A stretch of 64,000 bases of DNA. It comes from Salibacterium lacus (GTDB taxonomy: Bacteria; Bacillota; Bacilli; Bacillales; Marinococcaceae). The notes beneath the pieces were generated by a model. That model saw only the letters and a list, made by a program, of their open reading frames with translations. It had not been told where the DNA came from and did not search any database. A program made the position numbers and the translations under genes. Position 1 is the stretch's first letter; the number at the start of each line of letters is the position of its first letter. Positions 52,766-61,194 of this stretch are shown here, one piece after another. The stretch lies in assembly GCF_042684865.1 (NCBI RefSeq), contig NZ_JBHUML010000006.1, positions 124,001-188,000 on the forward strand, given 5' to 3'.

Positions 52766-52866
52766 GCAGATTCGCTTGTTTTTGACATGGTTTCGCTCGA
52801 TTGCGACAATATTCCGCTCGTTTTCGACAAAATACCGCCCGCAGTCGACATCACTTCGCTCGAACC
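52766..52866. repeat. 21-nt tandem array (CGCTCG/GACA family)
   Basis: Five units in perfect 21-nt register: CGCTYG cores at 52773, 52794, 52815, 52836 (CGCCCG) and 52857, and GACA at 52784, 52805, 52826 and 52847. It lies in the divergent promoter region between the cyclodeaminase and aldo/keto reductase genes. On the minus strand it reads as heptads (IERN, NERN), without a translation start. Confidence 0.8.
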
Positions 52867-52946
52867 AGTTTGTAGATGCTGGAATAAAAATCATGTACAA
52901 TGGTGAAAGCGTTTTATAGTATGTTAGACAAGGTGGTGTACGAACA

Positions 52947-53930
52947 ATGCAATACCGGCAGCTTGGAACAACAGACCTGAACGTAAGTGAAATCAGTTTC
53001 GGCACATGGGCGATAGGCGGAGCCTGGGGGTCCACCAATGACACGGAAGCCTTAAAAGGATTGGAACGGGCCATGGAAGCCGGCGTGAATTTTTTTGATA
53101 CCGCGGATGTATACGGCGGCGGCCGCAGCGAAGAACTTCTTGCAAGAGCGACGAAGGGCCGCGAAAAGGAGATTCATATCGCGAGCAAGTTCTGCCGTGC
53201 CGGGGATATCCACGACCCTGCCACCTACTCTGAGGAAAATGTGCGCGCCTGGCTCGAAAACAGCCTGCGCCGCCTTGGCCGGGAACAGCTTGATCTCTAC
53301 CAGATCCACTGTCCGCCCCAACACATTCTCGAAGACGGCCAGGTATTTCATGTGCTTGATAAACTGCAGCAGGAAGGAAAGATCCGCTATTACGGTGTCA
53401 GCGTGGAAACGGTCGAGGAAGGCCTGATCTGCCTGGATCAGCCGAATGTCAGGGCGCTCCAGGTCATCTTTAATATCTTCCGCCAGAAACCTCTTGAGGA
53501 ACTTCTTCCAAAAGCAAAACAGCAGGGCGTCGGCATTCTGACCAGGGTTCCGCTTGCCAGCGGCCTTTTGACCGGCAAATTCACAACCGGGAGCACGTTT
53601 GCCGAAGACGACCACCGGAACTTCAACCGGGAAGGACAAGCCTTCAATGTAGGAGAAACATTTGCCGGCCTGCCTTTTGAAAAAGGAGTGGAACTCAGCC
53701 GGTCTCTCGAGTGGATCGCCAAGGGGCGCGGATCCATGACCAGAGGAGCTTTAAAATGGATTCTCGAACACGACGAAGTAACATGCGTGATCCCAGGCTT
53801 TAAATCGGTGGAGCAGGTAGAGGACAACTTGCAGGCTGAAGAAAGTGCTTCCTATACGGAAGAGGAAATGCATAAACTCCGCAGAATGTATGAAGAGGAT
53901 GTGCTGCCTTTCATTCAAGGTCATTACTAA
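52947..53930 (+). CDS. Aldo/keto reductase
   Basis: 327-residue TIM-barrel oxidoreductase with the catalytic tetrad Asp51, Tyr56, Lys81 and His121 (FFDTADVYGGG, IASKF, YQIHCPP). The C-terminal IPGFKSVEQVEDNL binds NADPH. Substrate unknown. Start MQYRQLGTTDLNVSEISFG, preceded by AAGGTGGTG. Own terminator follows. Confidence 0.88.
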   Translation: MQYRQLGTTDLNVSEISFGTWAIGGAWGSTNDTEALKGLERAMEAGVNFFDTADVYGGGRSEELLARATKGREKEIHIASKFCRAGDIHDPATYSEENVRAWLENSLRRLGREQLDLYQIHCPPQHILEDGQVFHVLDKLQQEGKIRYYGVSVETVEEGLICLDQPNVRALQVIFNIFRQKPLEELLPKAKQQGVGILTRVPLASGLLTGKFTTGSTFAEDDHRNFNREGQAFNVGETFAGLPFEKGVELSRSLEWIAKGRGSMTRGALKWILEHDEVTCVIPGFKSVEQVEDNLQAEESASYTEEEMHKLRRMYEEDVLPFIQGHY

Positions 53931-54023
53931 GAAAAGAGCTTGATTACGCGTAAGTACGGCGACCCGGATTCAACATAGTTTTCCAGGGGAGCAGAAGTGC
54001 AAAAGAGAAAAACAGACGGTCAG

Positions 54024-54060
54024 AAACGCAGATATGAACGGTTCATACCTGCGTTTTTTA
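54024..54060 (+). terminator. Aldo/keto reductase terminator
   Basis: AAACGCAG.TATGAAC and GTTCATA.CTGCGTTT pair, followed by TTTA; 93 bp after the stop. Confidence 0.75.
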
Positions 54061-54269
54061 TGGATTCCAATGGTTTCTTGTTTACAACCTCTACACAGCG
54101 GATATTCCATCCAGAAAAGATATTCTTCATCTTTTATCTGGACTATCTGCACGTGCATCATCAAAAAAAAGAAGCAGCGGGCTCTGCAACGTTTCTCTCT
54201 ATGTTTTCGTCAAACAAGAGAAAAGCGTAAACAGGATTCTTTATATTATTTTAAAAGAGGTGGATGATG

Positions 54270-55301
54270 ATGAAATTATGGAAGAAAGCAGGGTTATCCT
54301 GCATCACTGCATTTTTCATGACAACAGGTACAGTATCTGCAAGTGAGAACTTCTCCGATGTCGGCTCAGACTTTTGGGCGGAAAATGAAATCACGTATCT
54401 TGCCGGTGAAGGCGTGATCAGCGGCTATCCGAACGGAGAATTCCGTCCCGGAAACGAAGTCACACGTTCCCAGGCAGCGCTTATGATTGCCGCGTCGCTG
54501 AATCTTGAGACCGGAGACCGTCCGAATCCCGGATTTGAAGATGTAGATGAATCCAGTCATGCGTATGAAGCCATTGCAGCTGTCGCAGACGAAGGGATTA
54601 TTAATGGAGATGACGGGGCCTTTATGCCGAATGAGCCTTTAACAAGAGGACAGATGGCAGCCGTCCTGACAAGAGCTTATAGCCTGAACGCAGACGGCAG
54701 CGCCCGTGACTTTGCAGATATCGAGAAGGATTATATTTTCTATCAAGACATTCAAGCCCTTGCCGGCAGCAACATCACAACAGGATACGCCAAAGACAAC
54801 ACGTTCCGGCCGGGAGAATCCACAACCAGAGCCCAGTTCTCCGTATTTACCGCCAGAGCGATGAACGAAGAATACAGACAGGAACCGGCAGACACCCCGT
54901 CCCTTTCTTACTTTGAAGAACGTATCACTGAAGCGGAAGAGGCCATAGAACAGGCGATGTACCAGCAGTATGAGGAAGCCTCCGGAAGTGACCAGGCAAA
55001 AGACCCCTTCACAGAAATTGAAGACACATTCCATACCTATTACACAGAAAGTATTACCACCAACATGTGGGAACCTTTTTACCAGGAAGGTCTGGATGAA
55101 TACGGTCCGGCTCTGGCGCAGGCATTTCCCTTCCGAGTAATGGAAAACGTAACATTTGAATCACGCAGCAGTAACGAAGTTGTGGTCGGTGGATTGGAAC
55201 CGGAAAGCCAGTTAAACAATCAGGCCACCTACTACGAATACACGCTCGTGAAGAAAAACAGTACCTGGCTCATATCAAATATGGAAGGAACACCGCAGTA
55301 A
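54270..55301 (+). CDS. SLH-domain surface protein
   Basis: 343 residues with a signal peptide (cleavage probably after VSA) and three SLH domains (FSDVGSDFWAENEI..GYPNGEFRPGNEVTR; FEDVDESSHAY..FMPNEPLTRGQ; FADIEKDYIFY..FRPGESTTRAQ), then an acidic C-terminal domain of about 130 residues (VKKNSTWLISNMEG at the end) of unknown type. Three ATG codons stand in a row; AGAGGTGG makes the third (54270) the best start. SLH set resembles that of the 693-residue protein at 24.6 kb. Adjacent to the sortase locus on the opposite strand. Confidence 0.85.
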   Translation: MKLWKKAGLSCITAFFMTTGTVSASENFSDVGSDFWAENEITYLAGEGVISGYPNGEFRPGNEVTRSQAALMIAASLNLETGDRPNPGFEDVDESSHAYEAIAAVADEGIINGDDGAFMPNEPLTRGQMAAVLTRAYSLNADGSARDFADIEKDYIFYQDIQALAGSNITTGYAKDNTFRPGESTTRAQFSVFTARAMNEEYRQEPADTPSLSYFEERITEAEEAIEQAMYQQYEEASGSDQAKDPFTEIEDTFHTYYTESITTNMWEPFYQEGLDEYGPALAQAFPFRVMENVTFESRSSNEVVVGGLEPESQLNNQATYYEYTLVKKNSTWLISNMEGTPQ

Positions 55302-55360
55302 GAGGGTTCACGTCTGCATGACGGGAAACAAAATATTATCGCCGTAAAGTAAAGCATCAA

Positions 55361-55427
55361 AAATCCGAACGATGGCGGAGAATGCTCGAAACAACATTCT
55401 CCGCCACTGTTCGGATTGTTTTTTATT
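55361..55427. terminator. Convergent terminator of the SLH and sortase genes
   Basis: AATCCGAAC..TGGCGGAGAATG pairs with CATTCTCCGCCA..GTTCGGATT over 23 positions, with T runs on both strands (TTTTTTATTT plus, TTTTTGATG minus). Confidence 0.92.
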
Positions 55428-55460
55428 TATATTCATTTATTTCCATCTGCTTTATTGTTT

Positions 55461-56105
55461 TTATGATTCTATTTTTCCCTGCACGATTAACCGGTTCACC
55501 GGATTTTTCATCGGGGTGCAGGTAATTAATGTAATAACATCTTCTCCATTCGTATCCTGCCGCAGCACGGAAGTATCGGAAGGATCTACGACCGTTGTCT
55601 GAAAAACGGTGTAAGAGTGTGTTCCGGTGCCGGTCTCCACTTCTATCAGATCTCCTGTTTCCACCTCATCCAAACGGTTGAACATACGGCCATACGTGTG
55701 ACTACGGTGGGCTGCAACTGCACTGTTTCCTTCCGCTCCCAGCGCAGCCGTTCCGGCAAGATGACCGGCTGCCACATCGAGGATGGAGGCAGATGCTCCT
55801 TTTGCCACAGGAAGTTCCACATTAATGGCAGGGATCCGGAGGAGACCGATGGGATCGGTTTCCCCTTTCGATTCTGGTGGATGTTCCGGTGCGGAATTGA
55901 ACGCTTGTTCCTTCTCCGCCTGCTGAAAGACGTGTTCCAGTTCTTTGTAATCCCGTCCGGCTCTGGTCTCCACCTGTGCTGCTTCAGCCGTCTCCCACTG
56001 CTCCAGCAGCTGCGCCTGTCTGGAATCTGCCATCCATTCGTTTACATGCGGATAAAGCAACAGGAGAATTCCCGTTAGAACTAGGAGAAGGGCAGCTGGT
56101 TTCAT
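55461..56105 (-). CDS. srtD: Class D sortase
   Basis: 214 residues: an N-terminal membrane anchor (PAALLLVLTGILLLLYPHV), linker and sortase beta-barrel with catalytic His133 (AAHRSH), Cys196 (LITCTP) and Arg205 (NRLIVQG). Length and motifs fit class D sortases of Bacillus. Its start overlaps the end of the LPQTG-protein gene by 4 bp, so that protein is the obvious substrate. Last gene of the surface operon. Confidence 0.9.
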   Translation of the reverse strand: MKPAALLLVLTGILLLLYPHVNEWMADSRQAQLLEQWETAEAAQVETRAGRDYKELEHVFQQAEKEQAFNSAPEHPPESKGETDPIGLLRIPAINVELPVAKGASASILDVAAGHLAGTAALGAEGNSAVAAHRSHTYGRMFNRLDEVETGDLIEVETGTGTHSYTVFQTTVVDPSDTSVLRQDTNGEDVITLITCTPMKNPVNRLIVQGKIES

Positions 56106-57100
56106 GGCTCCCTTCTCCTCCTGAACATAAATGGCACAGCAAGAGAAGAGACTCTGCCATATAAATAGATCCCTACAGCTATACTGGCAAGGCCAGCCGC
56201 ATAAAACAGCAGATCTCCGTGTTCGCCTGTCTGCGGAAGCGTCGGCCCCGGCCGGTCATTTCCACCGGGGACTACCGTTTCATCGTCTCCGGGCTCTTCC
56301 GGTTCATTCGGGTCCTCTGTATCCGGCACATCCGGGTCATCCGGTGCTGCGGGACTACCAGGACTCTCTGGATTGTCCGGGTTATCCGGTTCCTCTACCG
56401 GTTGGTCAGGGGCCGCCGGCTCCCCGGTGTCCGGCTGTTCCGGTTCGCCGGTGTCCGGATTCGGGGATGAAGGTGTTTGCGGGTCATCTGAACCTCCCGG
56501 GTTACCGGTATCTCCCGGATCACCGGTATCAGAGTCCGGATTTCCGGAACCGCCGCCTGAATCATTTCCCCCACCTCCGTTATCGTCCGTATCGCTGTCT
56601 TCATCATCTTCCGGCGGGGCATTTACCTGTCTTGCATCCACTTTCACCGACACGCTCGCAGACAGGCCCTGATACTCATTCCCGCTTTCCTCCGGAAAAT
56701 GAACAACAAAGGTAACCGGCAGATCTTCGTCCTCTTCCAGCATCCCCATATCAATCGTATCTACGCCCGCAAAGCTTCCTTCGTATTTCTGATTACCGTC
56801 TGCCTGAACGGTTACCTGGAGATTTTCAAAAAACATACTGGATTCTTTTTCCCGGTGCTGCTTCTCTTCTTCTTCTCTCTGCAGTGTAAGAGCGTATTCG
56901 ATATCATCACTACTGACATTTTCCACGGTGATATCCGTTTCAAAGGAAAGACCCGGAGCAAAAGGACCGATACCTTTCATAAAGCTGCTGTCCTCCAATT
57001 CGACCAGCTTTCCTGCAGCAGCTGTATTCCAGGAAAACAGAAATAACAACGCCGTCCCAAGCAGCAGAGACGACGCTTTTTTCCATTTCGTCTTTATCAT
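56102..57100 (-). CDS. LPXTG-anchored surface protein with TasA-like N-terminal domain
   Basis: 332 residues: signal peptide (to about residue 29, AAAG), a beta-rich domain (30-155) ending SGNEYQGLSASVSVKVDARQ, a 125-residue Pro/Asp/Gly/Glu stalk, and a wall-sorting signal LPQTG at 288 followed by a membrane helix and RRRR. The GNEYQ...VDxxQ block is also found in the TasA-like protein two genes upstream in the operon, linking both to one fold. It is the likely wall anchor or base of a fibre. Confidence 0.85.
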   Translation of the reverse strand: MIKTKWKKASSLLLGTALLFLFSWNTAAAGKLVELEDSSFMKGIGPFAPGLSFETDITVENVSSDDIEYALTLQREEEEKQHREKESSMFFENLQVTVQADGNQKYEGSFAGVDTIDMGMLEEDEDLPVTFVVHFPEESGNEYQGLSASVSVKVDARQVNAPPEDDEDSDTDDNGGGGNDSGGGSGNPDSDTGDPGDTGNPGGSDDPQTPSSPNPDTGEPEQPDTGEPAAPDQPVEEPDNPDNPESPGSPAAPDDPDVPDTEDPNEPEEPGDDETVVPGGNDRPGPTLPQTGEHGDLLFYAAGLASIAVGIYLYGRVSSLAVPFMFRRRREP

Positions 57101-57129
57101 CTCCCGACCCCCGTTCTTTTCATTTCTTT

Positions 57130-57663
57130 TCAGCTGTCAAAACTCCGGGGTTTGTAGCGGACATATTTCTTCCGCATCCCCAATGCTTTGAAAATCGTTT
57201 TGTAATATTTCCATAAAACAATAGAACCGAGCAATACCGTAACGGCGGCTATTCCGTATCCGCCTGCCATCTGTTCTATCAACCATCCGGCTTGGGGAAG
57301 ATGGAAGAGATACACCCCTTCCACCTGCTCCGGCGGAACCATTGCATTATCCTGCACCGGATTGGCATCTCCTTTCGTGCGGAATCCTTCCTCCGTTACC
57401 TGCGTTACCCGATGGGTTACACTTTTACCGTTTTGGTTGAACATAATAATTGAACCGGTGCGGACTCCGCCTGTGTCTTTTAGAATCAACAGATCGCCTG
57501 CATGAAAGGTTGGTTCCATGCTCCCGGATGCTGCTTTTACCGGCTGCAGACCGAAAGCTTTCGGAATACCCCCCGAACTATGCACGGTAAAGAAAACAAG
57601 ATAGACCGCATAAATGAAAGTACAGAGGCTGAGAAAAACCATCAGTCTTTTCAGCAGTTTCAT
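57130..57663 (-). CDS. SipW-type signal peptidase I (second copy)
   Basis: 177 residues of the ER-type signal peptidase family: Ser48 (SGSMEP), His84 (VTHRV) in place of the bacterial Lys, and Asp99 (TKGDAN). One N-terminal and one C-terminal membrane segment. SipW enzymes process TasA-type precursors. The start overlaps the acidic repeat gene by 4 bp. One of two such peptidases in this locus. Confidence 0.88.
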   Translation of the reverse strand: MKLLKRLMVFLSLCTFIYAVYLVFFTVHSSGGIPKAFGLQPVKAASGSMEPTFHAGDLLILKDTGGVRTGSIIMFNQNGKSVTHRVTQVTEEGFRTKGDANPVQDNAMVPPEQVEGVYLFHLPQAGWLIEQMAGGYGIAAVTVLLGSIVLWKYYKTIFKALGMRKKYVRYKPRSFDS

Positions 57664-59504
57664 TGGTCCTTATCCTTTTTCTCTGCTTTCTTCCTGGTTT
57701 TATCATCGTCAGACCGCGAAGCTTTATCATCTCCCGAATTGCTGGTACGTCCTTTTTCTTTCTTTTTATCTTTATCCTTGTCTTTGTTGTCTTTATCTTT
57801 GTCCTTGTCTTTGCCTTTATTGTCCTTATCTTTACCAGGCTTTTCTTTATCTTTATCATCCGTTTTTCCGCCTGTTTCTTCATTATCTCCGCTCTTATCT
57901 GTCTGTTCATCTTCCTTGCTGCCGTTGTCTTCTTTTTTGTTGTCAGATGGTTCCGTCTCCGGGCTTTCGGAACGGGCTTTGTTTTCCCGGGTCGTTGATT
58001 CCTCATCTTCCTTGCTGGAATCTTTATCACTTTTCACAGCGCTGCGTTTGTCCTTGTCTGTTCTGTCAGCACCGCCGGATGTTTCCTCGCTGCCGGAGAC
58101 ACTCTCTTCATCCTGCCGGCTGTTATCCTCACTGCTACTCTCTTCTTCGGAAGGGGAAGAGTCTATATTATCCTCCGCCTTGCCTGGACTGCCGGCGTCT
58201 CCTCCGTCGCGGTCTTCGTTACCATCTGTCTGTTCTCCCGGGGTTTCTTCCTCTTCTTCTCTGGCGCTTTGGTTTTCCCCGCTGGTTTCTTCGTCTTCTC
58301 CTGTGCTGTTTCCGTCGGTGGAAACTTCTTCTCCGCCTTCTTCGTTATTTTCCTGTCCGCTGTTGTTACCGGGGTCCGGGTTTTCGGATTCCGGCGATTC
58401 TTCCGGCTCCGAGCTTCCTCCATCCTCGGATGCTTCTACACTTTCTTCCGTGCTTTCTCCGCTGCTGCCGGATTCCCCGTTATTTTCATTTCCACTGTTC
58501 TCTTCTTCTACGGCTTCTTCCGTGCCGCCGGTATCTCCGCTGCTGTCACCAGGGGCCGGCGTTTCGGATTCCGGCGGGGCTTCTGAGTCTGAACTTTCTT
58601 CCTCTCCGGGCGCTTCTCCGCTTTCTTCCGTACTTTCTCCGCTGCTGCCGGATTCCTCGTTACCTTCATTTCCGCCGGCATTTTCTTCTGCTGCTTCATC
58701 TCCGCTCGTAGTATCTTCACTGTTCTCCTCGTCTTCGCTGCCGTTATCCGGCTCTGGTTCCGTGGATTCTTCCTGGTCAGCATTTCCGCCGGTTCCATTG
58801 TCTTCGGAGCCGTCGTTACCATTACTGCCGCTTTTGTCTTCTTCGTTGTTTCCGGTTTCTTTGCTTCCTTCTTCTTCACTGCCGTCTCCGGATTCCGGCT
58901 GCTCTTCTTCCTTATTTTCTTCCTCAGACTCGGGATTCTCTTCGACCGGTTCTTCTTCCTCCACACCGTCTTCTACGTTGTCTTCCTGCTGCTCTTCCGT
59001 GTTTTCACCAGCCTCTTCTTTTTCTTTCTCTTTTAATTCTTCTTCTACTTCTTCTTTTTTCGGAGGAGGGTTATGGACTTTCACGCGGATACTTTCTTCA
59101 AAGCTTCCATTGAAAGCACTAATGTCAAAATACACCCATTGATTGTTACAATGGTTCCCTTCCCGGTGATTTGTCACAAACGTGGAAGACACTGAATCTC
59201 TTGCCGAAATCGAGAGACGTTCCACCGCAGGAATGATGCGGTAATTATTTTTCTTATGTGTCTTCTGCCCGGCTTTGATACGGACGTCTCCTGCATCCAC
59301 CTGTGTTTTGTTTTTCACGGTGAGCGTAACGGCGCATCCTTTTACCTTTTCATCAATATCCAAGCCGTCTGCCGGGACAAATGCTTTGACCGAACTGGAA
59401 GAACTTCTTGTCTCGGCTGAAAAATACGAATAAGTGCTGAATCCATCCAATACGCCTGCAATCACAAACATACTCACCACAAACAGGGATAACCAACCTT
59501 TCAA
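57660..59504 (-). CDS. Acidic repeat surface protein with SipW-type signal
   Basis: 614 residues. The N-terminus has a SipW-type signal (AGVLDGFSTYSYFSAETRSSSSSVKA) and a TasA/camelysin-like domain of about 150 residues with two cysteines (GCAVTL, NHCNNQ). Then comes a region of about 400 residues made almost only of Glu, Ser, Gly, Asp, Asn and Pro; a 60-residue block (GSSGESTEES..ENN) is repeated (180 bp at DNA level, near 58441 and 58621). The C-terminal 65 residues are Lys/Asp repeats (KDKDNKGKDKDKD) with a basic end. No sorting motif. Long shadow frames exist on the other strand. Confidence 0.75.
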   Translation of the reverse strand: MKGWLSLFVVSMFVIAGVLDGFSTYSYFSAETRSSSSSVKAFVPADGLDIDEKVKGCAVTLTVKNKTQVDAGDVRIKAGQKTHKKNNYRIIPAVERLSISARDSVSSTFVTNHREGNHCNNQWVYFDISAFNGSFEESIRVKVHNPPPKKEEVEEELKEKEKEEAGENTEEQQEDNVEDGVEEEEPVEENPESEEENKEEEQPESGDGSEEEGSKETGNNEEDKSGSNGNDGSEDNGTGGNADQEESTEPEPDNGSEDEENSEDTTSGDEAAEENAGGNEGNEESGSSGESTEESGEAPGEEESSDSEAPPESETPAPGDSSGDTGGTEEAVEEENSGNENNGESGSSGESTEESVEASEDGGSSEPEESPESENPDPGNNSGQENNEEGGEEVSTDGNSTGEDEETSGENQSAREEEEETPGEQTDGNEDRDGGDAGSPGKAEDNIDSSPSEEESSSEDNSRQDEESVSGSEETSGGADRTDKDKRSAVKSDKDSSKEDEESTTRENKARSESPETEPSDNKKEDNGSKEDEQTDKSGDNEETGGKTDDKDKEKPGKDKDNKGKDKDKDKDNKDKDKDKKKEKGRTSNSGDDKASRSDDDKTRKKAEKKDKDQ

Positions 59505-59539
59505 CCTACAGCACCTCCATTCATTGATCGCAATATAGA

Positions 59540-59568
59540 ACGAAGCAGCTGGAAACCAGCTGCTTCGT
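59540..59568 (-). terminator. Intergenic hairpin after the TasA-like gene
   Basis: ACGAAGCAGCTGG and CCAGCTGCTTCGT form a perfect 13-bp stem with a 3-nt loop, 25 bp after the TasA-like stop. The tail is TTCTATATTG, a weak T run, so partial termination or mRNA protection is likely. Confidence 0.7.
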
Positions 59569-59592
59569 GTTTACAGCTTATCTAATTAGCTA

Positions 59593-60216
59593 TTAGTCTT
59601 GCGGATACTCTGCATCTTCAACTGTCTGCTTACCGTCGACACGGAGGGTGCCTGTTACCGAAGAGTCCTGATACTCATTGCCGGCTTCCTGATCGAGGTA
59701 GACGTCAAAGCTGACAGTCACTTCATCACCCGGTTCCATATCTCTGTTGAAGCCATCCGCTGCATCACGGAACCATTCATTAATAGGTGCTTCTGTTTCA
59801 TTGGCATCAATCCACTCGCTCTGCCCGCTCCAATCCACGCTGCCGGTACGGTCCAGATTCATACGGATCTTATAGTCATTGCCGTCCGCACCGTCAATGC
59901 CGTTTGTTTCCACATCGAGCATCAGACGCGGATCAAGTGCCAGGTTGCCATCGTTTTCAAACGTGATGGAGTTGCCTTCGGCCATATACTCTGAATCGTT
60001 TTCCGCTGTATTCTGCTTGACCGGCTGCAGAAGCTGCCCTTCCGTACTGAAGACTCTTTCTTCACTAATGTCTGTCAGGGAAAGCGTTCCTGCCTGTACA
60101 TCACTGGATCCTGTTTCCTGGCTTTCGGTAAACCATGAGAATGTGCCGAATCCTGCCCCTGCTGCCATCACGCCTGCTACAGATGTTGCGATAAGTGCCT
60201 TTTTTGTTTTGTTCAT
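59593..60216 (-). CDS. TasA/camelysin-like secreted protein
   Basis: 207 residues. SipW-type signal (LIATSVAGVMAAGAGFGTFSWFTESQETGSSDVQAGTLSL) followed by a beta-sandwich with repeated short strands and the end block GNEYQDSSVTGTLRVDGKQ. Members form amyloid-like or donor-strand fibres of the biofilm matrix (TasA) or cell-surface metalloprotease-like proteins (camelysin). Smaller than B. subtilis TasA (261 residues). sipW lies immediately upstream, as in tapA-sipW-tasA; no TapA-like gene is present. Confidence 0.88.
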   Translation of the reverse strand: MNKTKKALIATSVAGVMAAGAGFGTFSWFTESQETGSSDVQAGTLSLTDISEERVFSTEGQLLQPVKQNTAENDSEYMAEGNSITFENDGNLALDPRLMLDVETNGIDGADGNDYKIRMNLDRTGSVDWSGQSEWIDANETEAPINEWFRDAADGFNRDMEPGDEVTVSFDVYLDQEAGNEYQDSSVTGTLRVDGKQTVEDAEYPQD

Positions 60217-60341
60217 TGATAAATCCTCCTCATTATTAAGTAAATGTTATTCATTCTTCTCCTGTCCCCAGTGACACTGTGTATACATCGATAAATAATA
60301 GCCGGATGCGGCTGTCTTCCTTTCTCACCTCCTTTAAAGAA

Positions 60342-60896
60342 TTAAGAACCATGCTCTACCGTTTGGTCTGATTTGCTGCTTTTTCCAAGCCGTTCGTAAA
60401 TAACAATGCCAATGTAGGAAAAAACGGGAAGGATAATAAACAGGATCATGCCGGCGGGACTTCCGAAAAACTGTGCCAGATAACCGCCGTAAGGAACGGA
60501 AAACTGCATTTTCCCAAGAACCTGGGCACCGCCGACCGCTTCATCATCTTTCACATTGTTGTTATCCCCCTGGGTTACAAACGCCGGCTGTCCCTCTTTT
60601 TCGGTCGTTTCGATAACCCGGTGGGTAATGACTTCTCTTTCCTCGTTATAAAAGGAAATCACATCGCCGGACTGAATCGCCCCGGGATCTGTCTGTTTTG
60701 TGAGAATCATGTCCCCTGCCGAAAAAGCAGGTTCCATACTGTTCGACAAGACGGTTAAGGGATGATACCCAAACACAGATGGCATTTCATCCGGATTCAC
60801 CCGGCCCTGGATCAACAGAAACACTGATGCCAGAAAAAGAACGAACAGTATACCCAGAAAACTATTCACAACAATTCGGATCATCTTACCAGCCAT
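60342..60896 (-). CDS. sipW: SipW-type signal peptidase I (first copy)
   Basis: 184 residues of the ER-type family: Ser53 (SNSMEPAF), His92 (VITHRV) and Asp111 (TQGDNNNVKDDEA). Two membrane segments. Preceded by GGGAGGGAGCAGG. First gene of the unit sipW, TasA-like, acidic repeat, second SipW, LPQTG protein, sortase. It should process at least the two downstream proteins with TYSxFS-type signals. Confidence 0.9.
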   Translation of the reverse strand: MAGKMIRIVVNSFLGILFVLFLASVFLLIQGRVNPDEMPSVFGYHPLTVLSNSMEPAFSAGDMILTKQTDPGAIQSGDVISFYNEEREVITHRVIETTEKEGQPAFVTQGDNNNVKDDEAVGGAQVLGKMQFSVPYGGYLAQFFGSPAGMILFIILPVFSYIGIVIYERLGKSSKSDQTVEHGS

Positions 60897-60941
60897 CCTG
60901 CTCCCTCCCTGCCTTTTGTTCGTTTTATAGAATGTAAATGT

Positions 60942-60970
60942 ATTATATAACGAACTTAATCATTTGCAAA
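60942..60970 (-). promoter_or_regulatory. Promoter of the sipW-TasA-sortase unit
   Basis: Minus strand TTTGCA (60965-60970), 17 bp and TATAAT (60942-60947). GAACTTA (60952-60958) and TAAGTTC (60988-60994) lie around the -35, and TATATAACG occurs at 60944 and 60995, suggesting operator repeats. Confidence 0.65.
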
Positions 60971-61194
60971 ACCTATTCTGAGTTCAATAAGTTCTATATA
61001 ACGCACATTACCTTTATATTTCTCTGAATTTCTTTTAATAACTCATTTTTTCAGGATTATTACTGCTTTTTTGTTTTATATAATGAACATACAGTGTGAT
61101 TTCATCATGGTACCCCAAAGGGATCATTTGTTGTTTAGTATGGATAACGCATATAATGAAAGAAACGTACTGGAGAAAGGACAGGGATCGTAGT

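Noticed and set aside
57502..59142. 546-residue Ser/Leu-rich plus-strand frame
   Set aside because: Antisense of the acidic repeat gene; its Ser-rich content comes from Glu/Ser codons of the true gene, which has a signal peptide, operon context and coupled stops.
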